Shown piece after piece: positions 1 through 9,648 of a stretch of 64,000 nt of DNA (position 1 is its first letter; each line of letters starts with the position of its first letter). The notes under the pieces are model-generated. The model saw only the letters and a program-made list of their open reading frames with translations, was not told where the DNA came from and did not search any database. The DNA is taken from contig CAAGPV010000038.1 in NCBI GenBank assembly GCA_900771975.1, positions 62,001-126,000 of the forward strand. Reading direction: 5' to 3'. The position numbers and the translations under genes were made by a program. The stretch comes from an uncultured Prevotella sp. Its GTDB lineage: Bacteria; Bacteroidota; Bacteroidia; Bacteroidales; Bacteroidaceae.

Positions 1-910
1 GTTTGATTTCTTTAAGTTTTTCGTTCATTGGCAATGACGCATCCACCCAATGGATTGTAGTTCCTCGGCGTTCCATACCTCTAAACCAAGTCATTTGCCG
101 CTTTGAAAATTGATGTATTGCAATTTCAAGTTGGTTGTACATTTCTTGATATGAGAATTTGCCAATAACATATTCTGTAATATATTTGTATTCTAATCCA
201 TAATAGATTAAATCTTCAGCAGTAAGCCCAGAAGCCAACAAATGTTTAATTTCGTCAACCATTCCGTCATTTAATCTCTGTTTCAAACGTTCCGAAATTT
301 TTTTACGACGTTCTTCTCGACTTATTTTAACTCCAATCACTAAGGAATCTACAGGATTGAAGGGTCGGTTCTCTGTGGGATGATTATAATTGAACTCTTC
401 TATTTCTATGGCTCGAATAGCTCTTTGTGGGGTGTCAACATCTGTTTTATTATGCATGTTCGAGCCGTTTTTCTCTTTCAAGGATTTTAGTAATTGGGTC
501 AATTCACATAAAGAGTGGTTGGCCAATCTGTTGCGAAGTTCTGTATTTTGAGGAACAGGTGAAAGGTTATACCCTTTAATTACCGCCTCAATATACAATC
601 CGGTGCCACCACAAAGAATAGGAACAACATTTCGTCTTCTAATGTCATTATAAGCATTGATGAAGTCTTGCTGATAACAAAACAGGTTGTATTTGGTTCC
701 TGGCTTGCATATGTCAATTAAGTGATAGGGAATGTGTTTTCCGTTTATATAATAGTCCGACAAGTCTTTACCGGTACCTATAGTCATTCCCATGTAAACT
801 TGTCTTGAATCAGCACTGATAATCTCTCCTCCAACGTCAGCAGCCAAAGCAACAGCCAAAGAAGTCTTGCCACTTGCAGTGGGTCCCAATATCGTTATCA
901 TTCGCTTCAT
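1..910 (-). CDS. miaA: tRNA dimethylallyltransferase MiaA (C-terminus cut by window edge)
   Basis: Transfers a dimethylallyl group to N6 of A37 in tRNAs that read U-starting codons. Reading the minus strand from the ATG at 910 gives a P-loop GPTASGKT (residues 9-16), then SADSRQVYMGM, GTGKDL and CGGTGLYIEAV, which are the substrate and tRNA-binding signatures of this family. About 303 codons are open to the window edge. The family is normally about 300-310 residues, so only the last few residues and the stop lie outside. A second ATG at 901 would start the protein at MITILGP and is an equally possible start. The gapA terminator lies just upstream, so miaA is probably transcribed from its own start or by read-through. 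Confidence 0.95.
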   Translation of the reverse strand, partial: MKRMITILGPTASGKTSLAVALAADVGGEIISADSRQVYMGMTIGTGKDLSDYYINGKHIPYHLIDICKPGTKYNLFCYQQDFINAYNDIRRRNVVPILCGGTGLYIEAVIKGYNLSPVPQNTELRNRLANHSLCELTQLLKSLKEKNGSNMHNKTDVDTPQRAIRAIEIEEFNYNHPTENRPFNPVDSLVIGVKISREERRKKISERLKQRLNDGMVDEIKHLLASGLTAEDLIYYGLEYKYITEYVIGKFSYQEMYNQLEIAIHQFSKRQMTWFRGMERRGTTIHWVDASLPMNEKLKEIK

Positions 911-923
911 GGCGCAAAAATAG

Positions 924-956
924 CAAAAAAAAGCCGTCCTGCAAAGCAGAACGGCT
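924..956 (-). terminator. Rho-independent terminator of gapA
   Basis: An 11-bp stem (AGCCGTCCTGC at 932-942 with GCAGAACGGCT at 946-956, one G-U pair) has a 3-nt loop. On the minus strand it is followed by a run of eight U residues (924-931). It lies between the gapA stop and the miaA start and is oriented for gapA. Confidence 0.85.
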
Positions 957-983
957 GAATTTATCCGTTAGAAACGAAAAATC

Positions 984-2021
984 TTACTTGTTGTTGTAAG
1001 CGTTCATTTTCTTGATAAGTTCGATAACCTTGTGAGAATATCCGAACTCATTATCATACCAAGAAACAACCTTTACAAACTTGTCTGTGAGATATACACC
1101 AGCATTAGCATCGAAGATAGATGTGCGAGCGTCATCAAGGAAGTCAGATGATACAACTGCGTCTTCAGTATAGCCAAGTACACCTTTCAATTCGCCTTCT
1201 GAAGCTTCTTTCATAGCCTTGCAGATATCCTCTTTTGTTGCAGGGTTCTTCAAGTTAACTGTCAAGTCAACAACAGAAACGTCCAAAGTAGGAACACGCA
1301 TTGAGATACCAGTCAACTTACCGTTCAGTTCAGGAATAACCTTACCTACAGCCTTAGCAGCACCAGTTGAAGATGGAATGATGTTTCCAGCAGCAGCACG
1401 ACCACCACGCCAGTCTTTTCCACCCTTTGAAGGACCGTCAACAGTCAACTGTGTAGCGGTAGTAGAGTGAACAGTTGTCATAAGACCGGTTTCGATACCG
1501 AACTTGTCATTGAGGACTTTAGCGATAGGAGCCAAGCAGTTAGTGGTGCAAGAAGCGTTAGAAACGATTGTTTCACCAGCGTACTTGTCAGTATTTACGC
1601 CACATACGAACATTGGAGCTTGACGGCCGTCCTCACCTGCCTTAGAAGGAGCAGAAAGTACAACATATTTAGCGCCTGCTTTGAGGTGTTTCTCTGCGCG
1701 GTCCATTGTCAAATAGAAACCAGTAGACTCAACGATATATTCAGCACCTACTTCAGCCCACTTGATATTTTCAGCGTCACGTTCAGCGAAGATGCGAATA
1801 TCCTTGCCGTTTACGGTCAAAGTATTCTCATTCTTTACCTCAACAGTACCATCAAAACGTCCGTGCATTGTGTCATACTTGAGCAAGTAAGCCAAATAGT
1901 CAACTGACAAAAGGTCATTGATAGCAACAACCTCTACATCGTTCTTGTTAGCCTCTTCGAGGGTTGAACGGAATACGAAACGGCCGATACGACCGAAACC
2001 GTTAATACCAATCTTAATCAT
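984..2021 (-). CDS. gapA: Glyceraldehyde-3-phosphate dehydrogenase, type I
   Basis: Cytoplasmic glycolytic enzyme that oxidises glyceraldehyde 3-phosphate with NAD and phosphate to 1,3-bisphosphoglycerate. The 345-residue length is normal. The N-terminus shows the Rossmann dinucleotide motif INGFGRIGR (residues 6-14). The catalytic cysteine sits in SNASCTTNCLAP near residue 156. TVHSTTATQ and the C-terminal WYDNEFGYS motif are also intact. The gene stands alone, divergent from mscL, and ends at its own terminator. On the minus strand TATCTTTG (2116-2123) fits the Bacteroidota -7 consensus, about 95 nt upstream of the start, but I find no matching -33 element. Confidence 0.98.
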   Translation of the reverse strand: MIKIGINGFGRIGRFVFRSTLEEANKNDVEVVAINDLLSVDYLAYLLKYDTMHGRFDGTVEVKNENTLTVNGKDIRIFAERDAENIKWAEVGAEYIVESTGFYLTMDRAEKHLKAGAKYVVLSAPSKAGEDGRQAPMFVCGVNTDKYAGETIVSNASCTTNCLAPIAKVLNDKFGIETGLMTTVHSTTATQLTVDGPSKGGKDWRGGRAAAGNIIPSSTGAAKAVGKVIPELNGKLTGISMRVPTLDVSVVDLTVNLKNPATKEDICKAMKEASEGELKGVLGYTEDAVVSSDFLDDARTSIFDANAGVYLTDKFVKVVSWYDNEFGYSHKVIELIKKMNAYNNK

Positions 2022-2115
2022 TTTTTTGTTACTTTAATATGAAAGTTAATAATATATCTCTTTGTTAGGCCTTAATTTTTGAGTGTACGGCTTCACTTTT
2101 TCCTCTTTCCGAGCG

Positions 2116-2123
2116 CAAAGATA
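2116..2123 (-). promoter_or_regulatory. Possible -7 element for gapA
   Basis: The plus strand reads CAAAGATA, so the minus strand reads TATCTTTG, which matches TAnnTTTG. No TTTG-like -33 box stands 19-21 nt upstream, so this rests on one element only. Confidence 0.35.
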
Positions 2124-2249
2124 CAAATTTATTCCTATATTTGCACACGGAAAAAGTATTAAATTATATAAAAACTTATAGTCATTTCGTTGAATGTAAA
2201 GTCCACTTTGCAATACAAACGCTTTCAAATTAAAATAATATAAAAAACT

Positions 2250-2678
2250 ATGAACAAATTTATTCAAGAGTTTAAAAACTTTGCCATGCGTGGTAATGTC
2301 CTCGACATGGCTGTGGGTGTTATCATTGGTGCAGCTTTTGGTAAAATTGTGTCATCTCTTGTCAGCGATCTCATTATGCCAATAGTGGGAAAGATTACAG
2401 GAGGAATAGATTTTACGAATCTCTTTTTCACGCTCGGTGATGGTGATTACAAAACACTTAAAGCTGCACAAGATGCAGGAGCAGCTGTTTTCGCATATGG
2501 CAATTTTCTGCAGAATGTTGTTGATTTCCTCATCGTTGCCTTCTGTGTTTTCCTCCTTGTAAAAGGTGTAAACAAGTTAACGGCCAAAAAAGAAGCAGAA
2601 AAACCAATTACTCCTCCAGAACCTTCTGCAGAAGAAAAGTTGCTGACTGAAATCCGCGATTTATTGAAAGATAAATAA
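2250..2678 (+). CDS. mscL: Large-conductance mechanosensitive channel MscL
   Basis: Inner-membrane pentameric channel that releases solutes when membrane tension rises under hypo-osmotic shock. The 142 residues fit the family. The amphipathic N-terminus KEFKNFAMRGNVLDMAVG-type region is seen as FKNFAMRGNVLDMAVGVIIG (residues 10-29), leading into TM1. TM2 is NVVDFLIVAFCVFLLVKGVN (about residues 90-109). A charged cytoplasmic tail with PEPSAEEKLLTEIRDLL follows. It is monocistronic, divergent from gapA, and followed by a strong hairpin terminator. Confidence 0.97.
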   Translation: MNKFIQEFKNFAMRGNVLDMAVGVIIGAAFGKIVSSLVSDLIMPIVGKITGGIDFTNLFFTLGDGDYKTLKAAQDAGAAVFAYGNFLQNVVDFLIVAFCVFLLVKGVNKLTAKKEAEKPITPPEPSAEEKLLTEIRDLLKDK

Positions 2679-2700
2679 ATAACAAAGAAATCACCATGTA

Positions 2701-2778
2701 AAACAGCCGGTTTTAGCCTCTAAAACCGGCTGTTTTAGCTCCTAATATATACGGTTTTAGCTCTTAAAAGCGTATATA
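2701..2778 (+). terminator. Two tandem hairpins after mscL
   Basis: The first hairpin is a perfect 16-bp inverted repeat (2701-2716 with 2720-2735, 3-nt loop) followed by TTTTAG. A second, imperfect hairpin follows at once: TATATACG (2746-2753) pairs with CGTATATA (2771-2778) around GTTTTAGCTC. Both hairpins share the string GGTTTTAGC. The pair lies between mscL and the convergent gene at 2833, so it may serve both directions. Confidence 0.8.
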
Positions 2779-2832
2779 AATATAACTTGCTTACTAACAG
2801 ATAGTTGCAAAAATATTAGACGCTATTTTTAT

Positions 2833-3642
2833 TTAGGGTAACATTGCCCGGGCTTCTACCGATAAAAAGTCTTTTATTTTATCATAAGGAACAGTGAACG
2901 ATGGCATACCTATTGCGTAAGGGCCTATCTCATAATTTTGATAGATAAACCGTAAACCTTCGGATGTAAAATAAGGCTCGTTGACAGGAAGAGGTATTAA
3001 GCCATCATCACCTATAAACAATAATGACTTAATGTCAGAATTATCGGTAAGAGCACCATTAGATGCAAAATATCTTGTTAATCCTTCGGTTATAATTGGT
3101 TGTATTTGCTCTGTCTTTGAGCGGTCTATAACAGATAAAATCGGTGTTGCTTTTCTTTTGGATAGAGTTACCCCCATTTCGGAAAACAAACCATGAGCTC
3201 CTCCCATATAATAATAGGAAGAGAAAAGCATCGTAAGTGTACTGTCACTCTCCCACCCTTTTTCCGAATAGATGTCATAGCTAAATGTTGGTCCATTCGC
3301 ATCTATACCTTCAGTGTCGCTTTGCAGTAACCGAAAATTGTTGTTGGCATAATAGGTGGCAACATCGTGTCCGTTCGATAAATCTCCTTGAAAAGAAATA
3401 ATTTTTCCATTTTCCGAATTACAGGAAAGTTCTGATAATTTATCATTAATTAGGCTTCTGACACTTTTTACAAGTTTTTCGGGCCCAGAAACAGGATAAA
3501 AAAAGGAAACAGTAGCCTCTGTAGTAGCATTGGCAACGACTTTCCCTATTGAGTCAACCACTAATGTATCATTGACTTGACCTGATACCCGACCGGCCCA
3601 ACAGGCGGCAATAAGGAATATTAACAATTTGGTATGTTTCAT
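2833..3642 (-). CDS. Secreted DUF3298-like (RsiV/PdaC C-terminal fold) protein
   Basis: 269 residues with an N-terminal signal peptide (KLLIFLIAACWAGRVSG, about residues 5-21), so it is probably periplasmic or exported. The second half matches what I know of DUF3298: YYYMGGAHG near residue 140, then a helix-rich stretch, then YEIGPYAIGMPSFTVPY near residues 238-254. The first part resembles the DUF4163 partner domain usual in these proteins. In RsiV and PdaC relatives this fold binds lysozyme or peptidoglycan-related ligands. The function here is unknown. It stands alone, convergent with mscL. Confidence 0.8.
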   Translation of the reverse strand: MKHTKLLIFLIAACWAGRVSGQVNDTLVVDSIGKVVANATTEATVSFFYPVSGPEKLVKSVRSLINDKLSELSCNSENGKIISFQGDLSNGHDVATYYANNNFRLLQSDTEGIDANGPTFSYDIYSEKGWESDSTLTMLFSSYYYMGGAHGLFSEMGVTLSKRKATPILSVIDRSKTEQIQPIITEGLTRYFASNGALTDNSDIKSLLFIGDDGLIPLPVNEPYFTSEGLRFIYQNYEIGPYAIGMPSFTVPYDKIKDFLSVEARAMLP

Positions 3643-3870
3643 ATATATATGGATTTATTTAATTTTAAAAAGTAAAATGCAGATAGGCGCTTAACTTTAT
3701 CAATCTTTCGAAAATCTTATTTACGGAAAAATCAAAAGATGATGATCATCGCCCATTTATACATACAAAAGTATTATAAAATATCCGTTCAAAGAAATTG
3801 TTTTAACAATTTTAATATCAAAACCGACATAACGTTTATTAAAAATGCCAAGGTTTCAAATAAAAATGGT

Positions 3871-3878
3871 TAACTTTG
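3871..3878 (+). promoter_or_regulatory. -7 element upstream of pyrG
   Basis: TAACTTTG matches the Bacteroidota -7 consensus TAnnTTTG exactly and lies 17 nt before the pyrG start codon. The -33 region is weak: the nearest candidate is TTTC at 3853-3856. Confidence 0.55.
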
Positions 3879-3895
3879 CAACATAAAATATAATT

Positions 3896-5497
3896 ATGGC
3901 TGAAACAAAGTATATCTTCGTAACAGGCGGTGTGGTATCTTCTTTAGGTAAAGGTATCATTTCTTCGTCTATTGGTAAGCTTCTACAATCAAGAGGCTAC
4001 AACATTACAATTCAAAAATTTGACCCGTATATTAACATCGATCCAGGCACCTTAAACCCTTACGAGCATGGAGAATGCTATGTAACTGTTGACGGAATGG
4101 AAACAGACCTTGACCTTGGTCATTATGAGCGTTTCACAGGCATTCAGACAACCAAGGCCAATTCGATGACAACAGGCCGTATCTACAAAAGTGTTATTGA
4201 CAAGGAGCGCAGAGGAGACTATCTTGGCAAAACCATTCAGGTAGTACCACACATTACAGACGAAATAAAGCGCAACATTAAGCGTCTCGGTAAAAAGAAC
4301 AATTACGACTTCGTAATAACTGAAATTGGTGGAACTATCGGCGACATTGAAAGTGCTCCGTTTATGGAAGCCATCCGTCAAATGAAATGGGAACTGGGTT
4401 ACAAAGCAGTATGTGTTCACCTTACGTATATTCCTTATTTGAAAGCTGCAGGTGAACTAAAGACAAAGCCTACCCAGCATAGCGTGAAGGAATTGCAAAG
4501 TGTCGGCATTCAACCAGACATTCTTATTCTACGTACAGAGAAACATCTTGGTGATGGTATTCGTAAAAAAGTGGCAGCATTTTGTAATGTAGACTTCGAT
4601 TGCGTCATTCAAAGCGAAGATTTACCCAGCATTTACGAAGTTCCTGTCAATATGCAGAGCCAAGGACTCGATACAGCTATATTAAATAAGGTGAAAGAGC
4701 CTATTGGTCCAACTCCCGAATTGGGTCCATGGAAAGCCTTCCTCAACCGTCGCAAAAATGCGAAACAAGAAGTTCATATTGGCCTCGTTGGCAAATATGA
4801 TTTGCAAGATGCTTATAAAAGTATTAGGGAAAGCCTTTCACAAGCTGGAACTTACAACGACCGTAAAACCGTTTTGACGTTTATAAATTCAGAAGAACTT
4901 ACAGAAGAAAATGTAGGTAAAAAAATAGAAGGTCAAGATGGCATAGTTATATGTCCCGGTTTTGGTCAACGTGGCATTGAAGGCAAAATCATAGCCGCTC
5001 ATTACACACGCACACACAACATTCCAACATTTGGTATTTGTTTGGGTATGCAGATGATGGTGATTGAATTTGCACGAAATGTTTTAGGCTATAAAGACGC
5101 TAACAGTCGCGAAATGGACGAAAAAACCACCCATAACGTAATTGACATTATGGAAGAGCAAAAGAATATCACCAATATGGGTGGTACTATGCGCCTTGGC
5201 GCCTATGAATGTGTTCTTAAACAAGGCAGTAGAGTATTCAACATCTACAAGCAAGAACACATACAGGAACGTCATAGACATCGCTATGAATTTAATAATG
5301 ATTTCGAAAAAGAATACGAGAAAAACGGAATGATGTGTGTAGGTAGAAATCCCGAAAGCGATTTGGTGGAAATCGTAGAAATACCAGGATTGAAATGGTA
5401 TATCGGAACCCAGTTCCATCCTGAATATCAAAGTACCGTTTTGAAACCTCACCCACTCTTTCTCGACTTTATCAAAACTGCCATTAACAACAAATAA
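3896..5497 (+). CDS. pyrG: CTP synthase
   Basis: Makes CTP from UTP, ATP and glutamine, the last step of de novo pyrimidine nucleotide synthesis. The 533-residue protein has the N-terminal amidoligase domain with the signature VTGGVVSSLGKGI (residues 10-22) and DPYINIDPGTLNP. The C-terminal class-I glutamine amidotransferase domain has its nucleophilic cysteine in FGICLGMQ near residue 383 and the late His/Glu pair in QFHPEYQS near residue 514. All key motifs are intact. It is the first gene of a closely spaced run: yidC starts 5 nt after its stop, so the two are almost certainly co-transcribed. Confidence 0.98.
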   Translation: MAETKYIFVTGGVVSSLGKGIISSSIGKLLQSRGYNITIQKFDPYINIDPGTLNPYEHGECYVTVDGMETDLDLGHYERFTGIQTTKANSMTTGRIYKSVIDKERRGDYLGKTIQVVPHITDEIKRNIKRLGKKNNYDFVITEIGGTIGDIESAPFMEAIRQMKWELGYKAVCVHLTYIPYLKAAGELKTKPTQHSVKELQSVGIQPDILILRTEKHLGDGIRKKVAAFCNVDFDCVIQSEDLPSIYEVPVNMQSQGLDTAILNKVKEPIGPTPELGPWKAFLNRRKNAKQEVHIGLVGKYDLQDAYKSIRESLSQAGTYNDRKTVLTFINSEELTEENVGKKIEGQDGIVICPGFGQRGIEGKIIAAHYTRTHNIPTFGICLGMQMMVIEFARNVLGYKDANSREMDEKTTHNVIDIMEEQKNITNMGGTMRLGAYECVLKQGSRVFNIYKQEHIQERHRHRYEFNNDFEKEYEKNGMMCVGRNPESDLVEIVEIPGLKWYIGTQFHPEYQSTVLKPHPLFLDFIKTAINNK

Positions 5498-5502
5498 CAA
5501 TA

Positions 5503-7422
5503 ATGGATAAAAACACCATCATCGGCTTTGTTCTTATAGCCGCTGTTTTGTTTGGCTTTGCCTATTTTCAGCAGCCCTCAGATGAACAAGTGAAGCAACA
5601 ACAAGAACAAATCAGGCAAGATTCCATCAAATCAGCCAAGCAAATTGAAGCCTCAAAGTTAGCCAAAGCAAAACAAGCAGAGGAAATACAGTCTGCTAAA
5701 AACGACACATCAGCTCTCTTTCATAATGCATTACAAGGTAAAGAGGACAATATCGTTTTACAGAACAAAAACTTAGAGCTTGTCATTTCCTCTAAAGGCG
5801 GAATCGTTAAAAAAGCAATAGTAAAGGGTTATGTAGGTCATAATGTTACCGATAAAAGCGGAAAAAGTGACAACCCAAAAGGAGTTACCTTGTTTAATGG
5901 ATCTGACCAATCTCTAAATTTCTTGTTGGAAGCTAAAGAAACCAATATAGAAACAAAAGATTTGTTTTTCAAAGCATCAGAAGTAACCGATTCAAGTGTC
6001 ACTTTAACAGCTGAAGCAGGCGAAGGTAAAAATATTGTTCTTACCTATCGCTTAGGGAAAGACTATATGCTTCATCTATCGTTAAGCGCCAATGGAATGG
6101 AGGGGTTGTTTGCTCCAAATTACAAGCAGTTAGGCATTAACTGGCATGAAAAGTGCAAACAACAAGAACAGGGATATACATTCGAAAACAGATATGCTAC
6201 CCTCACTTATAAAGAAGCTGGTGGTAGCACTGATTATTTAAGCGAGACATCAGAAAAAGAGGAGACAACAGAAAAACCATTAGATTGGGTGGCGTTTAAG
6301 AATCAATTCTTTTCGGCTGTTGTCATCTCAAAAGACAATTTTGATACTGGTGCACAATTAACAAGTGTTCCGCAGACAAAAGAGAGTCATTATCTAAAAT
6401 CTTATGATGCACAATTAAAGACCTTTTTTGATCCGACCGGCAAAAAGCCAACAGAATTGGAATTCTATTTTGGTCCCAATGATTACCGCTTATTGCAGCA
6501 AGTAGAGAAAGAAAGCTCATTCGGCAAAGAACTTGATATGCAACGTCTTGTTTATTTAGGGTGGCCTCTTTTCCGTTGGATAAACCGCTTCTTTACTATT
6601 TATGTCTTCGACTGGCTTAGTAAGATATTCCCAATGGGAGTGGTTCTCATTCTAATAACTCTTCTCTTAAAGCTTATTACCTACCCAATGGTAAAGAAGA
6701 GTTATATGAGTTCTGCAAAAATGCGTGTTCTAAAGCCCAAATTGGATGAAGCAACGAAACAATATGACAAACCTGAAGACCAAATGCAGAAGCAACAGGC
6801 CATGATGCAAATGTATTCTGAATATGGAGTAAGCCCTCTGAGCGGTTGCTTGCCAATGTTAATACAGATGCCTATTTGGATTGCCATGTTCAATTTTGTA
6901 CCAAATGCTATCCAACTTCGTGGACAGAGTTTTCTGTGGATGAATGACCTCAGTACGTATGACCCAATTTTTGAATGGAACAATAATCTTTGGTTAATTG
7001 GTGATCACCTTTCTCTTACTTGCATCTTATTCTGCGTTGCCAATTTATTGTATTCCTACATGACTATGAGACAGCAAAAAGATCAGATGGTAGGGCAACA
7101 AGCAGAACAAATGAAAACAATGCAATGGATGATGTTTGCTATGCCGCTTTTCTTCTTTTTTATCTTCAATGATTACTCGTCAGGTCTTAATTTCTATTAT
7201 TTCATATCACTATTCTTCTCTGCAGTGATAATGTGGACACTACGCAAAACCACAAATGACGAAAAACTACTTGCCATTTTGGAAAAGCGACGTGCCGAAA
7301 ATAAGCAAAATCCTCAACGTAAGGTGAGTGGCTTAGCGGCTCGCTTGCAAAAAATGCAGCAGGAACAAATGGAACTGCAAAAGAAAAGACAAGAATTGGA
7401 ACAAAAACGTAAAAGCAAATAA
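5503..7422 (+). CDS. yidC: Membrane protein insertase YidC
   Basis: Inserts and folds inner-membrane proteins, alone or with the Sec translocon. The 639-residue protein has the Gram-negative layout. TM1 is at residues 5-20 (IIGFVLIAAVLFGFAYF). A Lys/Gln-rich linker follows, then a periplasmic beta-supersandwich domain (about 80-345). The conserved insertase core starts near WLSKIFPMGVVLILITLLL (about residue 375), with YSEYGVSPLSGCLPMLIQMP near residue 445. The tail is basic and coiled-coil-like (about 590-639), as expected for the ribosome-facing end. It lies between pyrG (5 nt upstream) and an S9 peptidase (20 nt downstream). Confidence 0.97.
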   Translation: MDKNTIIGFVLIAAVLFGFAYFQQPSDEQVKQQQEQIRQDSIKSAKQIEASKLAKAKQAEEIQSAKNDTSALFHNALQGKEDNIVLQNKNLELVISSKGGIVKKAIVKGYVGHNVTDKSGKSDNPKGVTLFNGSDQSLNFLLEAKETNIETKDLFFKASEVTDSSVTLTAEAGEGKNIVLTYRLGKDYMLHLSLSANGMEGLFAPNYKQLGINWHEKCKQQEQGYTFENRYATLTYKEAGGSTDYLSETSEKEETTEKPLDWVAFKNQFFSAVVISKDNFDTGAQLTSVPQTKESHYLKSYDAQLKTFFDPTGKKPTELEFYFGPNDYRLLQQVEKESSFGKELDMQRLVYLGWPLFRWINRFFTIYVFDWLSKIFPMGVVLILITLLLKLITYPMVKKSYMSSAKMRVLKPKLDEATKQYDKPEDQMQKQQAMMQMYSEYGVSPLSGCLPMLIQMPIWIAMFNFVPNAIQLRGQSFLWMNDLSTYDPIFEWNNNLWLIGDHLSLTCILFCVANLLYSYMTMRQQKDQMVGQQAEQMKTMQWMMFAMPLFFFFIFNDYSSGLNFYYFISLFFSAVIMWTLRKTTNDEKLLAILEKRRAENKQNPQRKVSGLAARLQKMQQEQMELQKKRQELEQKRKSK

Positions 7423-7442
7423 AACCAGATAATAATATAAGA

Positions 7443-9620
7443 ATGAACCATCTTTTTTCAAATATTCTCGTTGCTGGTTGTACTTTATTGACCTGTAATA
7501 GTGTAACAATGGCACAAGATTCATATATTGGTAAAAATACCATCACAATTAATGATGGCTTAATGACCCCTGAAGCTTTATGGGCTATGGGGCGAATTGG
7601 AGCCGTTCAAGCTTCCCCTAATGGTCAAAAAATAGTCTATCAAGTAGGTTATTATAGCGTTAAAGCAAATAAAGGTCATCAAGTATTGTATGTTTCAGAC
7701 AGTAATGGTGAAAACAAAAGACTGCTAACTACAACATCTAAAAATGAAACCGATCCCACATGGTTAGACAATAACACGATAGCCTATTTGTATAACGGAC
7801 AAATATGGAAAATGGACATTAATGGGGAAAACAGGAAGCAACTCACAAATGACTCCATAGACATAGAAGGTTTTAAATTCTCTCCAAACCGTAAATATGT
7901 AATACTTCTCAAAAGCTTGCCTTACTATGGGAGTATTAAAAAGAATCCTTCGGACCTTCCAAAAGCAACTGGCCGTTTGGTAACAGACATGAACTATCGC
8001 CATTGGGATCATTATGTAGAAACTATATGCCATCCCTTTGTAGCAGAGGTTTTAGGAGATAAAATCAATGAGGGGGAAGACATTCTGCAGGGAGAACCCT
8101 ATGAATGTCCAACAGCTCCTTTTGGCGGTATTGAGCAACTTGATTGGAGTATGGATTCTAAGACAATTGCTTATACCTGTAGAAAGAAAGAGGGTGTACA
8201 ATATGCCATTTCTACAGATACCGACATTTTCCTATATGAGATTGACACACACAAAACTACAAATCTCTGCAAAGATGCATCTTATAAAGAGCCCATAATA
8301 GATGCAACCAAGACCATGAAGAATCAGAAGGTTAATGACAAAACGACTGCACAGTTTGTCGGCTACGATGTTAGCCCCAAGTTTTCACCTGACGGAAAAT
8401 ATTTGGCTTGGCAAAGTATGGAACATAATGGCTACGAAAGTGATCGTAATCGAATTTATATTTTTGACTTGTCTTCTAAAAACACTAAACGAATAGGACA
8501 TTTCGTAGGAGAAGACTTCGATTCAAATAAAGATGACTATTGTTGGAACAAAGATTCCAAAAGCATTTATTTCACTGGAACTTGGCATGCTACAACACAA
8601 ATTTATCAGGTGGGATTGAAAGGTCCGGTACGTAAACTGACAGACGGGCAATTTGACTTTGGCTCCATTCAAATGCTTGGGCAAACTGGTAAACTTCTCG
8701 CAACACGCCATAGTATGTCTCATCCTGATGATATTTTCATCGTATCCCCATCTAAAAAAGTTGCGCAAAGCGAGATGATAGAGGTAACTAATGAAAATAA
8801 AGATATATTTGACCAATTGTCTTTAGGCGAAATACATGATAGATGGATAAAAACGTCTGATGGTAAGGATATGCAAGTTTGGGTTATCACACCTCCAAAA
8901 TTCGACCCTAATAAAAAGTATCCTACCCTATTATATTGTGAAGGTGGTCCACAAAGTCCTGTTTCACAATTTTGGAGTTATCGTTGGAATTTCCAAATAA
9001 TGGCAGCCCACGGTTATGTAATTATAGCTCCAAACCGTAGGGGATTACCTGGCTACGGCTCAGATTGGAATGAAGAAATATCTGGAGATTGGACAGGTCA
9101 ATGTATGAACGACTATCTTTCTGCGATTGACGATGCAGCAGCAAACTTGCCTTTCGTTGATAAAGAAAGATTAGGAGCGGTTGGTGCTTCTTTTGGCGGA
9201 TTCTCCGTTTATTACCTTGCGGGTCATCATAACAAACGTTTTAAATGTTTTATTGCTCATGATGGGGCTTTTAATTTGGAATCGATGTACACCGATACAG
9301 AAGAAGCCTGGTTCTCCAATTGGGAATATGACGATGCTTATTGGAACAAAGATCTTACAGAAAGAGCAAAGAAGACGTATGAGAATAGTCCTCACAAGTT
9401 TGTTGACAAATGGGATACCCCTATCCTTTGCATACATGGAGAAAAAGATTATCGTATCAATGCAAATCAGGGCATGGGGGCATTCAATGCTGCTCGTTTA
9501 AAGGGTATTCCTGCTGAACTTCTAATTTTCCCGGATGAAAACCATTGGGTATTAAAACCGCAAAATGGAATTCTTTGGCAGCGGACCTTCTTTAATTGGT
9601 TGGACCGTTGGTTAAAATAA
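7443..9620 (+). CDS. S9 family peptidase, dipeptidyl-peptidase-5-like
   Basis: A serine exopeptidase of the prolyl-oligopeptidase family. An N-terminal signal-like segment (FSNILVAGCTLLTCNSVTMAQ) suggests export to the periplasm. Residues about 45-450 form a TolB/WD40-like beta-propeller with repeated SPNG, SPDGKY and WSMDSK motifs. The C-terminal alpha/beta-hydrolase has all three catalytic residues in context: Ser in GASFGGFS (about residue 582), Asp in HGEKDYRI (about residue 663) and His in DENHWVLKP (about residue 700). AHDGAFNLESMY is typical of DPP5-like enzymes that remove dipeptides. It is co-oriented and 28 nt from the next gene, an MFS transporter, suggesting peptide degradation coupled to uptake. 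Exact specificity cannot be read from sequence. Confidence 0.9.
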   Translation: MNHLFSNILVAGCTLLTCNSVTMAQDSYIGKNTITINDGLMTPEALWAMGRIGAVQASPNGQKIVYQVGYYSVKANKGHQVLYVSDSNGENKRLLTTTSKNETDPTWLDNNTIAYLYNGQIWKMDINGENRKQLTNDSIDIEGFKFSPNRKYVILLKSLPYYGSIKKNPSDLPKATGRLVTDMNYRHWDHYVETICHPFVAEVLGDKINEGEDILQGEPYECPTAPFGGIEQLDWSMDSKTIAYTCRKKEGVQYAISTDTDIFLYEIDTHKTTNLCKDASYKEPIIDATKTMKNQKVNDKTTAQFVGYDVSPKFSPDGKYLAWQSMEHNGYESDRNRIYIFDLSSKNTKRIGHFVGEDFDSNKDDYCWNKDSKSIYFTGTWHATTQIYQVGLKGPVRKLTDGQFDFGSIQMLGQTGKLLATRHSMSHPDDIFIVSPSKKVAQSEMIEVTNENKDIFDQLSLGEIHDRWIKTSDGKDMQVWVITPPKFDPNKKYPTLLYCEGGPQSPVSQFWSYRWNFQIMAAHGYVIIAPNRRGLPGYGSDWNEEISGDWTGQCMNDYLSAIDDAAANLPFVDKERLGAVGASFGGFSVYYLAGHHNKRFKCFIAHDGAFNLESMYTDTEEAWFSNWEYDDAYWNKDLTERAKKTYENSPHKFVDKWDTPILCIHGEKDYRINANQGMGAFNAARLKGIPAELLIFPDENHWVLKPQNGILWQRTFFNWLDRWLK

Positions 9621-9648
9621 TAACTTTTAATAGAATATACAATATCTT

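Noticed and set aside
2046..2267. 73-codon minus-strand frame between gapA and mscL
   Set aside because: It spans the gapA/mscL divergent promoter region, overlaps the mscL start and has no recognisable protein features.
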